From Microbacterium radiodurans (lineage in GTDB: Bacteria; Actinomycetota; Actinomycetes; Actinomycetales; Microbacteriaceae): a stretch of 64,000 nt of DNA. This document shows positions 44,950 through 52,966 of the stretch, piece after piece. Made by a program: the position numbers and the translations under genes. Positions within the stretch are counted from its first letter, which is position 1. The number at the start of each line of letters is the position of its first letter. The stretch lies in contig NZ_VYRZ01000003.1 in the NCBI RefSeq assembly GCF_008710705.1, positions 1-64,000 on the forward strand. Direction: 5' to 3'. The notes under the pieces were generated by a model that was not told where the DNA came from, searched no databases, and was given only the letters and a program-made list of their open reading frames with translations.

Positions 44950-45996
44950 ATGCCCCGTTCTTCCTTCACCTTCCGCGCCGCGCTGCTCGCAGCCGGCGCT
45001 CTCGTCGTCTCGCTCGCCGCCGCGCCCGCGGCATCCGCTGCGGAGGCCCCCGCCCCGAATACCGCCCCGGAGGGCCCCGCGGTGGAGTGGAGCGTCGTGC
45101 CCGCCGACGCGTCCGGCCCGGACGGCCGGATCTCGCTGCGGCACGAACTCGAACCCGGGGCATCGACCGGCGACGCGATCGCCGTGACCAACCTCTCCGC
45201 CGAGGCCGCGGACTTCACTGTCGCGGCCGGCGATGGACGCGTCGGCGCCGACGGCGCGTTCGACGTCGGCACGGAGACACCGGAGCGCGGCGGGGCGTGG
45301 GTGAGCGTCGAGGGCGCCGACGGTGACGGCGCGCTGACGCTCGCGGCGGGAGAGACGCGCGTGCTGCCGGTCACGATCGCCGTTCCGGCCGACGCCACAC
45401 CCGGCGACCACCCGGCGGGGATCGTCGTCGGGCGCTCGGCCTCGGACGGCGGCGTGACTCTCACCCATCGCGTCGGCGTCCGCCTGCACCTGCAGGTCGC
45501 CGGCGAGATCGAGCCGGCGCTGCGGATCGAGGCGGCATCCGCGTCGTACGCCGCCTCCTGGAACCCGTTCTCGCCGGGCACGCTGACGGTCGAGTACACG
45601 GTCACGAACACCGGGAACGTCCGCCTGGGAGCGAGCGGTTCGGTCGACGCCGCCGGTCCGCTCGGGATGCTGCGCACCGGCACCGAGCGCGGTGAGGCGC
45701 GCGAACTCCTTCCCGGCGACACGGCCACGCAGCGGGTCGAGGTCGGCCTGCTGCCGCTCGTGCTGCTCGCGGGCGAGGTGGTCGTCACGCCGGTGGCGCT
45801 CGGGGACGATCGCCTCGCACTGCCGGAGGCGGCGAGCTCCGGGTTCAGCACCCTGGCCATGCCGTGGTCGCTTCTCGTGCTGGTCGTCCTGGCCGTCGCG
45901 GCCCTGGTCGCCGCGGTGATCGCCGTGCGCGCCAGCCGGCGGCGGTCGCAGCACCGCATCGAAGCTGCCATCGCGGCCGATCGCGCGCAGCGCTGA
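44950..45996 (+). CDS. Membrane-anchored DUF916/WxL-interacting-like protein
   Basis: The 348-aa protein has a signal peptide (about 1-32). A first beta-domain has VEWSVVPADASGPDGRISLRH and ELEPGASTGDAIAVTNLSAEAADFTVAA, and the family motif VPADATPGDHPAGIVVG. A second beta-domain (LTVEYTVTNTGNVRLGASGSV) follows, then a C-terminal transmembrane helix (about 300-320) and a basic tail RASRRRS. This layout is that of WxL-interacting proteins (DUF916/DUF3324). Placed directly after the phosphatase with the WxL-like domain, it probably tethers or presents that enzyme; this is inference. Confidence 0.78.
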   Translation: MPRSSFTFRAALLAAGALVVSLAAAPAASAAEAPAPNTAPEGPAVEWSVVPADASGPDGRISLRHELEPGASTGDAIAVTNLSAEAADFTVAAGDGRVGADGAFDVGTETPERGGAWVSVEGADGDGALTLAAGETRVLPVTIAVPADATPGDHPAGIVVGRSASDGGVTLTHRVGVRLHLQVAGEIEPALRIEAASASYAASWNPFSPGTLTVEYTVTNTGNVRLGASGSVDAAGPLGMLRTGTERGEARELLPGDTATQRVEVGLLPLVLLAGEVVVTPVALGDDRLALPEAASSGFSTLAMPWSLLVLVVLAVAALVAAVIAVRASRRRSQHRIEAAIAADRAQR

Positions 45997-46057
45997 GAGC
46001 GCCTGCCTGCTCATCGCCCGGAGCGTCCGTCCTGCACCAGGGGAGGGGATCGGTGTT

Positions 46058-46090
46058 CGGGAGGTCGCTTCGGACAGGATCGCCCTCCCG
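46058..46090. terminator. Hairpin between convergent genes
   Basis: CGGGAGG (46058-46064) and CCTCCCG (46084-46090) form a 7-bp stem between the DUF916-like gene and the convergent acyl-CoA dehydrogenase gene. Confidence 0.5.
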
Positions 46091-46136
46091 GGAATGAATC
46101 CCCTTCCGAGGGCGGGCTCGGTTGCGGACCCGCCGA

Positions 46137-47372
46137 TCAGGTGAACGCGCCGACCCCCGTGATGTCGCGGCCGATCAGGAGGGCCTGCACGCTCTCGGTG
46201 CCCTCGTAGGTGTGGATCGCCTCGATGTCGGCGAGATGCTGCATCACGCCGTTCTCGAGCAGGATGCCGTTGCCGCCCAGCAGGTCGCGTGCGGTCTGCG
46301 CGATCCGGCGTGCCGCTCGGGTGTTGTGGTACTTCGCGAGCGACGCCTGCGTCGGTCGGAGGCCGCCGCTCGTCTCGAGGTCGGCGAGGCGCCGGCAGTA
46401 CAGCTGCATCGCGGTGAGCTCGTCGAGCATCTGCGCGAGACGTTCCTGGACCATCTGCGACCGGACGAGCGGGCGGCCGAACTGCACGCGCTGCGCGGCG
46501 TACTGCAGCGCCGCCTCGTAGCAGGCCGTGGCGTGCCCGAGGGCCGACCACGCGACCCCGGAACGCGTCGCGTAGAGGACGGTCGAGGCATCCCGGAACG
46601 ACCGGGTGCCCGGCAGCACGGCGTCGGCCGGCAGCCGGACATCCCGCAGTGCGATGTGGGCCTGATGGATGCCGCGCAGCGAGACCTTGCCGGTGATGAC
46701 GGTGCCGGTGTAGCCGGACCGCTCCTGTTCGACGAGGAAGCAGCGCACCGACCCGTGCAGCTCGTCGCCCTCGGCGTCGACGCGCGCCCAGACGAACGTG
46801 ATGCCGCCCGAGGCGCCGTTGCCGATCCACTTCTTCGCGCCGCGCAGCACCCACTCGTCGCCGTCCCGGCGCGCCACCGTTTCGAGCGAGACCGAATCCG
46901 AGCCGTGGTCGGGCTCGGTGAGCGCGAACGCGCCGAGCACCTCGCCGGTGGCGAGCGGCCGCAGCCAGCGCTCCTGCTGAGCGGGTGAGCCGAAGAGGGC
47001 GAGGGTGCGCAGCGCGAGGCCGCCCTGCACGGCGAGGATCGTGCCGAGCGACCCGTCGCCGCGCGAGACCTCCATGTTGATCAGGCCCGCGCCGAGCGGC
47101 GAGATGCGCGTGAGGGCCGGGTGCTCGATGCCGTCGACGTACAGGTCGAGCTCGCCGATGCGGCGGACGAGATCGAGCGGATACTCGGCGGCGTCCCAGG
47201 CCTGCCGCATCCGATCGCCGACCTCGTCGACGAGGGTGCGCGCGCGCCCCCAGGCGGCACGGTCGGCATCCGGGACGTCTCCGAAGACGCCGTAGTAGTC
47301 GGTGTCGCGGCGCCCCAGCACGTCGTAGGACACCACGCGCTCGCCCGGCAGGAGATCGGCTTCATCGCTCAT
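46137..47372 (-). CDS. Acyl-CoA dehydrogenase
   Basis: The product is 411 aa with the three ACAD domains. The FAD/substrate segments are FALTEPDHGSDSVSLETVARRDGDEWVLRGAKKWIGNG and, C-terminally, QFGRPLVRSQMVQERLAQM and LLGGNGILLENGVMQHLADIEAIHTYEGTESVQALLIGRDITG. The IHTYEGT motif with the catalytic Glu resembles glutaryl-CoA dehydrogenase-like enzymes; the substrate is unproven. GATACT ends 7 nt before the ATG. Confidence 0.92.
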   Translation of the reverse strand: MSDEADLLPGERVVSYDVLGRRDTDYYGVFGDVPDADRAAWGRARTLVDEVGDRMRQAWDAAEYPLDLVRRIGELDLYVDGIEHPALTRISPLGAGLINMEVSRGDGSLGTILAVQGGLALRTLALFGSPAQQERWLRPLATGEVLGAFALTEPDHGSDSVSLETVARRDGDEWVLRGAKKWIGNGASGGITFVWARVDAEGDELHGSVRCFLVEQERSGYTGTVITGKVSLRGIHQAHIALRDVRLPADAVLPGTRSFRDASTVLYATRSGVAWSALGHATACYEAALQYAAQRVQFGRPLVRSQMVQERLAQMLDELTAMQLYCRRLADLETSGGLRPTQASLAKYHNTRAARRIAQTARDLLGGNGILLENGVMQHLADIEAIHTYEGTESVQALLIGRDITGVGAFT

Positions 47373-47379
47373 GCCCTCC

Positions 47380-47385
47380 AGTATC
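47380..47385 (-). promoter_or_regulatory. Possible -10 hexamer of the acyl-CoA dehydrogenase gene
   Basis: GATACT on the minus strand ends 7 nt before the ATG. Confidence 0.4.
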
Positions 47386-47483
47386 GCCTCGCCGCCCGCG
47401 ACCAGCTCGCGCGCAGTTGATCGATTCGCGGGCTGGGGTCAAGGAGGTTGCCGAAGGGACGGGTGCGCGCATTGAGTGGGCCT

Positions 47484-48998
47484 ATGGAATCGCTCTGGAA
47501 GCAGGATGCGGCGGGACCCGCCGGAAGCCCGTTCGAAGCCGGGCGGCGCCACGACGTCGTCGTGATCGGCGCGGGTCTCACGGGCCTGGCCACTGCCCTC
47601 GAGCTGGTCCGCTCGGGTATGGACGTCGCGATCGTCGAGCGGGGAGGGGTGGGCGAACTCGCGTCGGGCTCGAACACCGGCAAGATCTCGCTCCTGCAGG
47701 GAACGACCCTCGGGACGCTCCGCGAGCACCACCCGGCGTCGCTCGTGCGCGCCTACGTCGACGCCAACCGCGACGGCTTCGACTGGATCACCCGGGCCGC
47801 CGACGAGCTCGGCGTGCCGACGACCGTCCGCACCGCCGTCACCTACGCGCAGGAGCGGGACGGCGTCGACGCCGTGTCGGCGGAGTTCGACGCCGCACGT
47901 CAGGCCGGGCTGCCGGTGCGCCTCGCCGACCGCGACGAGCTCTCGGCGGCCGCGGTCCCGGCGTGCGGTGCCGTCCTGCTCGAAGGTCAGCGCGCCGTCG
48001 ACCCGATGCGCCTGCTCGTCGCCCTCGCCGAGGCGTTCGCCGCCGCCGGGGGCAGTCTGTACCTCGGCGCGAACGTCACGGGCGTGCACGTCTTCCCCCG
48101 CCCGCGCGTCGAGACCGAGCAGGGACCGCTCCGGGCGGGGCGGATCGTCCTCGCCACCGGCACACCGATCCTCGACCGCGGGCTGTATTTCGCGAAGGTG
48201 AGCGGGATGCGGTCGGCATGCGTCGCGTTCGAGCTGGCCGGCGAGGTGCCTGACGACATGTACCTCTCGGCCGACGCGCCGACGCGCTCCATCCGGACCG
48301 TCCGTGCCGGCGACGGAGCCGGGGCCGGCGACCGCATCATCGTCGGCGGCGCGGGGCACCCCGTCGGGCGCGGCGGCAGCGAGCGCGGACGTGTCGACGA
48401 CCTCGTCGCCTGGGCGCGCGAGAACCTGCCCGTGGGTGCCGAGACGCACCGCTGGTCGGCGCAGGACTACACCTCGCATAATCTCGTGCCCTTCATCGGC
48501 GCCCTCCCGCGTTCTCTCGGTCGCGTGCGGTTCGCCACGGGCTACGCCAAATGGGGACTCACCAATGCCCCGGCCGCCGCCCTCCGGATCGCGAGCGAGC
48601 TGCGCGGTGAGAAGATGCGCGATCGCCCGAAGTGGATGACGACGATCGGCACGCGCCTGACCGTTCCCGCCGACCTCGCCCGCGGCGCCGCCGAGAACGC
48701 GAAGGTCGGGGCGGCGGCCGCACGCGGCTGGGCCGCGGCGACCGCGCGACCGACGCCGGTGCGCCAGCCGGCCGAGGGGCAGGGCGAGATCGCACAGCGG
48801 CACGGGATGCCGGTGGGCGTCGCGACCGTCGACGGGCGCACCCGCGCGGTGAGCGCGGTCTGCCCGCACCTCGGCGGCGTGCTGGAGTGGAACGACCTCG
48901 AGTGCACGTGGGACTGCCCGCTGCACGCGTCGCGCTTCACCGCCGACGGCGACCGCATCGAAGGACCGGCGGCGCGAGGTCTGCGCAGACTGAGCTGA
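47484..48998 (+). CDS. FAD-dependent oxidoreductase with C-terminal Rieske domain
   Basis: The product is 504 aa. A DAO-type FAD domain starts with VVVIGAGLTGLATALEL near residue 29, followed by the GSNTGKISLLQG segment typical of this family. The last about 75 residues form a Rieske [2Fe-2S] domain with CPHLGG and CPLHASRF (Cys-x-His and Cys-x-x-His) inside VSAVCPHLGGVLEWN. Such fusions are known from YhfW-like proteins of unknown substrate. I chose the ATG at 47484, with TTGAGT ending 6 nt upstream, over an upstream in-frame codon. Confidence 0.87.
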   Translation: MESLWKQDAAGPAGSPFEAGRRHDVVVIGAGLTGLATALELVRSGMDVAIVERGGVGELASGSNTGKISLLQGTTLGTLREHHPASLVRAYVDANRDGFDWITRAADELGVPTTVRTAVTYAQERDGVDAVSAEFDAARQAGLPVRLADRDELSAAAVPACGAVLLEGQRAVDPMRLLVALAEAFAAAGGSLYLGANVTGVHVFPRPRVETEQGPLRAGRIVLATGTPILDRGLYFAKVSGMRSACVAFELAGEVPDDMYLSADAPTRSIRTVRAGDGAGAGDRIIVGGAGHPVGRGGSERGRVDDLVAWARENLPVGAETHRWSAQDYTSHNLVPFIGALPRSLGRVRFATGYAKWGLTNAPAAALRIASELRGEKMRDRPKWMTTIGTRLTVPADLARGAAENAKVGAAAARGWAAATARPTPVRQPAEGQGEIAQRHGMPVGVATVDGRTRAVSAVCPHLGGVLEWNDLECTWDCPLHASRFTADGDRIEGPAARGLRRLS

Positions 48999-49011
48999 CC
49001 CGCCTCACGGT

Positions 49012-50703
49012 TCAGTCGCGCAGCAGCTGCTCCCGCACCTGACGGCGGAGCACCTTGCCGATGAGCGAGCGCGGCAGGTCGTCGACGGCGACGATCCGCC
49101 GCGGCACCTTGTAGGCGGCGAGCCGTGTTCGGCAGAAGTCGCGAAGTCCCTCGACGTCGAGCTCGGCGCCGTCGCGCAGCACGACGGCGGCCACCACCTC
49201 CTCACCGCCGGACTCGCGGGGCGCGGCGACCACCGCGGCCGCGGCGACGTCGGGGTGCGCCTGAAGGGTGTCCTCCACCTCGGTCGGCGAGACGTTGAAG
49301 CCGCCCGTGATGATGATCTCCTTCAGGCGGTCGACGATGGTGACGAACCCGTCGGGGGCGACGGTGGCGATGTCCCCGGTGCGCAGCCAGCCGCCCGGGA
49401 GCAGGGCGTCGGCGGTCTCGGCGGGGCGCTGCCAGTAGCCGGAGAAGACCTGCGGGCCGCGCAGGAGCAGCTCGCCCTCGTCGCCGGCCCCGCGGTCGAC
49501 GGTCGGGTCGTCGGGGTCGACGAGGCGGATCTCGGTGCTGGGGAACGGCACGCCGACCGTGCCGGGCCGTCGCGAGGGCCCGATGGGGTTGCCGAGGGCC
49601 ACGGGCGAGGACTCCGTCATGCCGTATCCCTCGACGAGCAGTCCGCCGGTGGCATCCTCCCACTGCGCGACGGTCGCCACGGGCAGGCTCATCGCGCCCG
49701 AGATCGCGAAGCGCACGCGCGAGAGGTCCATCGTCCCCCGGGCGGCCGCACGGGCGAGCTGGTCGTAGATCGGCGGCACGGCCGGGAGGAACGTGGGCGG
49801 GCTCTTCTTCGCGGCATCCGCGAGCAGGCCGACGTCGAACTTCGGGAACAGGACGAGCTTCGCGCCGATGCTCATCGCGAACGTGAGGCAGAGCGTCATC
49901 CCGTACGCGTGGAAGAGCGGCAGCACGCCGTAGAAGGTCTCCTCTCCCTCCACCAGTCCCGGCACCCACGCGCGGCCCTGCATGGCGTTGGCGCGCAGAT
50001 TGCGGTGCGTCAACACGGCGCCCTTCGGGGACCCGGTGGTGCCGCTCGTGTACTGGAGCAGGGCGGTGTCGTCGAGACCCGGCCCGGGGACGCGTGCCGA
50101 CAGCCGCCGGTGGGCGACGAGATCGCGCCACGGCGTGATGTCCTTCGCTGACGGCTTCTCGGTCAGCTGCGCCCGCGAGGCGCGTGCCCGGGCGATCGGG
50201 AGGCGCAGCAGCATCCGCTTCGACCGGGGGAGCGCGCGGGTGATGTCGACGCTGACGATGCGCTCGAGCCGCAGGTCGCTCGGGAACTCCGCGAGGGTGT
50301 CGACGACCTTGTCCCACGCGATCGCGAAGCGTGCGCCGTGGTCTTCGAACTGGTGGCGGAGCTCGCGCGGCGTGTAGAGCGGGTTGTGCTCGACCACGAT
50401 CGCGCCGAGTCGCAGCGCCGCGTAGAAGGCGATCACGTGCTGCGGGCAGTTGGGCAGCACGATCGCCACCCGGTCGCCGGCCGCCACCCCGAGCCGTCGC
50501 AACCCCTCGGCTGCGCGGTCGATCCGGTCGCCGAGCTCGCGGTAGGTCGTCGCCGCGCCGAAGAACTCCAGCGCGGCACGGTCACCGTGCTCTGCGACGC
50601 TCGCCGCCATCATCTCGGTCAGCGTCTGGGTGACCTCGGCGATGTCGGCGGGAACGCCCTCGGCGTAGGCGCTCAGCCAGGGACGGGTCTCGAAGGCGGT
50701 CAT
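49012..50703 (-). CDS. Long-chain-fatty-acid-CoA ligase
   Basis: The 563-aa protein is an ANL-family AMP-forming ligase. Motifs are LLQYTSGTTGSPKGAVLTHRNL (P-loop), VEGYGMTESSPV, and WLRTGDIATVAPDGFVTIVDRLKEIIITGGFNVSPTEVE with the hinge Asp. The C-terminal Lys is in YKVPRRIVAVDDLPRSLIGKVLR. It activates fatty acids for beta-oxidation or lipid synthesis, fitting the acyl-CoA dehydrogenase two genes away. CAGGAT ends 6 nt before the ATG. Confidence 0.92.
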   Translation of the reverse strand: MTAFETRPWLSAYAEGVPADIAEVTQTLTEMMAASVAEHGDRAALEFFGAATTYRELGDRIDRAAEGLRRLGVAAGDRVAIVLPNCPQHVIAFYAALRLGAIVVEHNPLYTPRELRHQFEDHGARFAIAWDKVVDTLAEFPSDLRLERIVSVDITRALPRSKRMLLRLPIARARASRAQLTEKPSAKDITPWRDLVAHRRLSARVPGPGLDDTALLQYTSGTTGSPKGAVLTHRNLRANAMQGRAWVPGLVEGEETFYGVLPLFHAYGMTLCLTFAMSIGAKLVLFPKFDVGLLADAAKKSPPTFLPAVPPIYDQLARAAARGTMDLSRVRFAISGAMSLPVATVAQWEDATGGLLVEGYGMTESSPVALGNPIGPSRRPGTVGVPFPSTEIRLVDPDDPTVDRGAGDEGELLLRGPQVFSGYWQRPAETADALLPGGWLRTGDIATVAPDGFVTIVDRLKEIIITGGFNVSPTEVEDTLQAHPDVAAAAVVAAPRESGGEEVVAAVVLRDGAELDVEGLRDFCRTRLAAYKVPRRIVAVDDLPRSLIGKVLRRQVREQLLRD

Positions 50704-50776
50704 CCTCCCATCCTGGGTCAGCGCGCATGCCCCCGCCCGAATACGGGGCGGGGGTTGCGCCGACCAGATCGGCGGA

Positions 50777-51763
50777 CTACCAGGCGTACGCTTCGGGCGC
50801 CTGGCCGCCGGGACCGGGGAACATCTCGTCGAGGGCTCTCAGGTCGTCCTCGCCGAGGGAGATCTCGAGGGCGGACACCGCCGACTCGAGCTGCTCCACC
50901 GTGCGCGGACCGACGATCGGCCCCGTGACTCCGGGCTGGTGCAGGAGCCAGGCCAGACCGAGCGCGGAGGGCGTCCACCCGCGTTCGCGCGCGAACGACT
51001 CGTACGCGTCGAGCTGGTCGCGGCGGTCCTCGCGCTGGGAGGTGATGCCCGCCGCAGCGGAGCGCGCCTTCGCGTCCGTCGAACCGCCGCTCAGCAGGCC
51101 GCCCGCGAGGGGCGACCAGGGCAGGATGCCGAGCCCGTAGTTCTGCGCGGCCGGGATGACCTCGAGTTCGATCGAGCGCTGCACCAGGTTGTACAGCGAC
51201 TGCTCGCTGACGAGTCCGAGGAAATGCCGCTGCGACGCGATCTCGTTCGCCTGCGCGATGTTCCACGCGGCGAAGTTCGAGCTGCCGGTGTAGAGCACCT
51301 CGCCGCGCGCGACGAGCACCTCCATCGCCTGCCACATCTCCTGCCACGAGATGTGCCGGTCGATGTGGTGGAACTGGTAGAGGTCGATGCGGTCCGTCTG
51401 CAGGCGGCGCAGGGAGCCGATCGCCTCGCGGCGCACCTGCCACGCCGATGCGCCGCGGGCGTTGACGGCATCGCCGTCCGGACCGGGGTCCTGCATGGGC
51501 GAATGCACCTTGGTCGCCAGCACGAGGTCGTCCCGCACGCCGGGCCGGGCGGTCAGCCAGCGGCCGATGATCTCCTCCGTCGCGCCGCGTCCGCTCGCGC
51601 CGCCGTATCCGTTGGCGGTGTCGAAGAAGTTGACGCCGAGCTCCAGCGCCCGGTCCATGATCGCGAACGCGTCCTCTTCCGAGGTGCGGTCGCCGAAGTT
51701 CATCGTGCCGAGCACGATCCGGGAGACGGAGGTGCCGGTTCGTCCGAGCTGCGTGTAGTCCAT
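50777..51763 (-). CDS. Aldo/keto reductase
   Basis: The 328-aa protein has the AKR TIM barrel with FFDTANGYGG (catalytic Asp/Tyr), LATKVHS (Lys), DLYQFHHID (His) and the NADPH-binding PIVGPRTVEQLESAVSALEISL. It resembles the YajO/Tas-like subgroup reducing carbonyls with NADPH. I chose the ATG at 51763 (MDYTQLGRTG), which is the standard N-terminus; the longer upstream frame is low-complexity. Confidence 0.92.
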   Translation of the reverse strand: MDYTQLGRTGTSVSRIVLGTMNFGDRTSEEDAFAIMDRALELGVNFFDTANGYGGASGRGATEEIIGRWLTARPGVRDDLVLATKVHSPMQDPGPDGDAVNARGASAWQVRREAIGSLRRLQTDRIDLYQFHHIDRHISWQEMWQAMEVLVARGEVLYTGSSNFAAWNIAQANEIASQRHFLGLVSEQSLYNLVQRSIELEVIPAAQNYGLGILPWSPLAGGLLSGGSTDAKARSAAAGITSQREDRRDQLDAYESFARERGWTPSALGLAWLLHQPGVTGPIVGPRTVEQLESAVSALEISLGEDDLRALDEMFPGPGGQAPEAYAW

Positions 51764-52251
51764 GGGGGCATCGTCACACGGAGCGCGGGTGTAGGCGAGG
51801 GGGGTCGCGCGGTCGGCCCCGGGCGCGCTACGCGTCGAGCCGGGCGCGTGTGTCTTGAGGGACATCACGTGCGCCGGCGCATTGTGGATAGGGCGTCGCA
51901 CGACGATGTGGGGCGCGGGCTGGTGAGGGGGCGGCGGCCCGCCGAGCGTTTGGGGCCGCTCCAGGCAGGTCGCCGCCCGAGCTGGGCGCCAGCTCGAGAG
52001 ACAGTACCCGGCGGGCGGCGTCGCGAGAACTCCTCATCCGGTAAACGAACGGACGCTGACGACATCGCCCTACCCGGTGCAAGAAACCGGAAAGCGCGAG
52101 CGATGGACGCGATACGAATGCCCGCGTACGGTTTCCCTTGGTATTCGCAGTCGACTTTGGGGAGTTCCGTGCGCGCGAGCGCCCGGGCCGGATCATCGCG
52201 GTTGGGGCCGTGCCGGTGGCAGTGGATACCCGCTGCAGCGATCAGGCAGCA
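51764..52251. other. Gap of about 490 nt without a recognisable gene
   Basis: Short frames here have no ribosome-binding site or recognisable product. The right end runs into the hairpin at 52252. Confidence 0.45.
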
Positions 52252-52292
52252 CTGTTCGGCAGACGGGCATCCCCGTTACGTCTGCCGAACAG
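52252..52292. terminator. Terminator of the small exporter gene
   Basis: A perfect 14-bp stem (52252-52265 with 52279-52292) with a 13-nt loop lies 31 nt past the stop of the minus-strand exporter gene. Confidence 0.7.
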
Positions 52293-52323
52293 TCGCCGTC
52301 GCATTCCCGGCCGTCTCGCGAAC

Positions 52324-52824
52324 TCAGACGGCGAAGGTGATGATGCCGGTGATGATCAGGGTGATGAGCGTCGTCCACAGCACGATCGCGATGCCCTGCC
52401 ACAGCAGCACACGGCGCGCGGGGACGCCGGTGGCGGCGAGAGCGGCGGCGGTGAACTGCGTGGGGATCAGGAGCGGGCCGAGCAGGCTCACCCCGGGTGT
52501 GCCGTAGCGGTGATAGGCCTTCTGGAACTTCTCGCGCCGTGCCGACACGGGCTTGTCGGCGCGGCCGCCTCGCGACGTCACGGCGACCCGTGCCCGGGAG
52601 CTGACGAGCACGATGACCGCGACGCAGACGAAGTTGCCGATCGCACCGGCGAGGGCGGCGACGACGGGATGGATGCCGCCGACGATGCCGATCGCGGCGG
52701 CGCCCTCGCCCTCGATGAACGGCACCGCGCCGGCGAGGGCGACGATGACCGGCTGGAGCAGGTCGGGCATGCCGGCGACGAGGTCCTGGAAGCCGAGGAT
52801 GAGATCCGAGACGGGGTTTGCCAT
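52324..52824 (-). CDS. Small multidrug export protein family membrane protein
   Basis: The product is 166 aa with four or five transmembrane helices. The conserved motifs ALAGAVPFIEGEGAAAIGIVGGIHP and LLGPLLIPTQFTAAALAATGVPARRVLLWQGIAI match the Sm_multidrug_ex family (PF06695). The start MANPVSDLIL has GGAGG 5 nt upstream. The actual substrate is unproven. Confidence 0.85.
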   Translation of the reverse strand: MANPVSDLILGFQDLVAGMPDLLQPVIVALAGAVPFIEGEGAAAIGIVGGIHPVVAALAGAIGNFVCVAVIVLVSSRARVAVTSRGGRADKPVSARREKFQKAYHRYGTPGVSLLGPLLIPTQFTAAALAATGVPARRVLLWQGIAIVLWTTLITLIITGIITFAV

Positions 52825-52954
52825 GGTGTCCTCCGAAGGGGTGAGTGGGGCGGGTGATTCCATCCCATCGGCTGCAGCCCTGCCGTGGCAGTGCCGCCGT
52901 GTCATCGCCCGTCGGGAGCTTCGGCGGACCGGGGCATGACAAACGTCATGGCCG

Positions 52955-52960
52955 TACTGT
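52955..52960 (+). promoter_or_regulatory. Possible -10 hexamer (leaderless two-component operon)
   Basis: TACTGT ends 6 nt before the GTG at 52967. Confidence 0.45.
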
Positions 52961-52966
52961 GGCCGT

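Noticed and set aside
42918..45971. Minus-strand frame of 1017 codons opposite the phosphatase and DUF916-like genes
   Set aside because: It is the complement of two well-supported secreted proteins, and its translation shows only the R/G/A-rich shadow pattern.
51828..52196. 122-codon minus-strand frame upstream of the aldo/keto reductase gene
   Set aside because: Composition is typical of random GC-rich sequence, and no start signal or family resemblance is seen.
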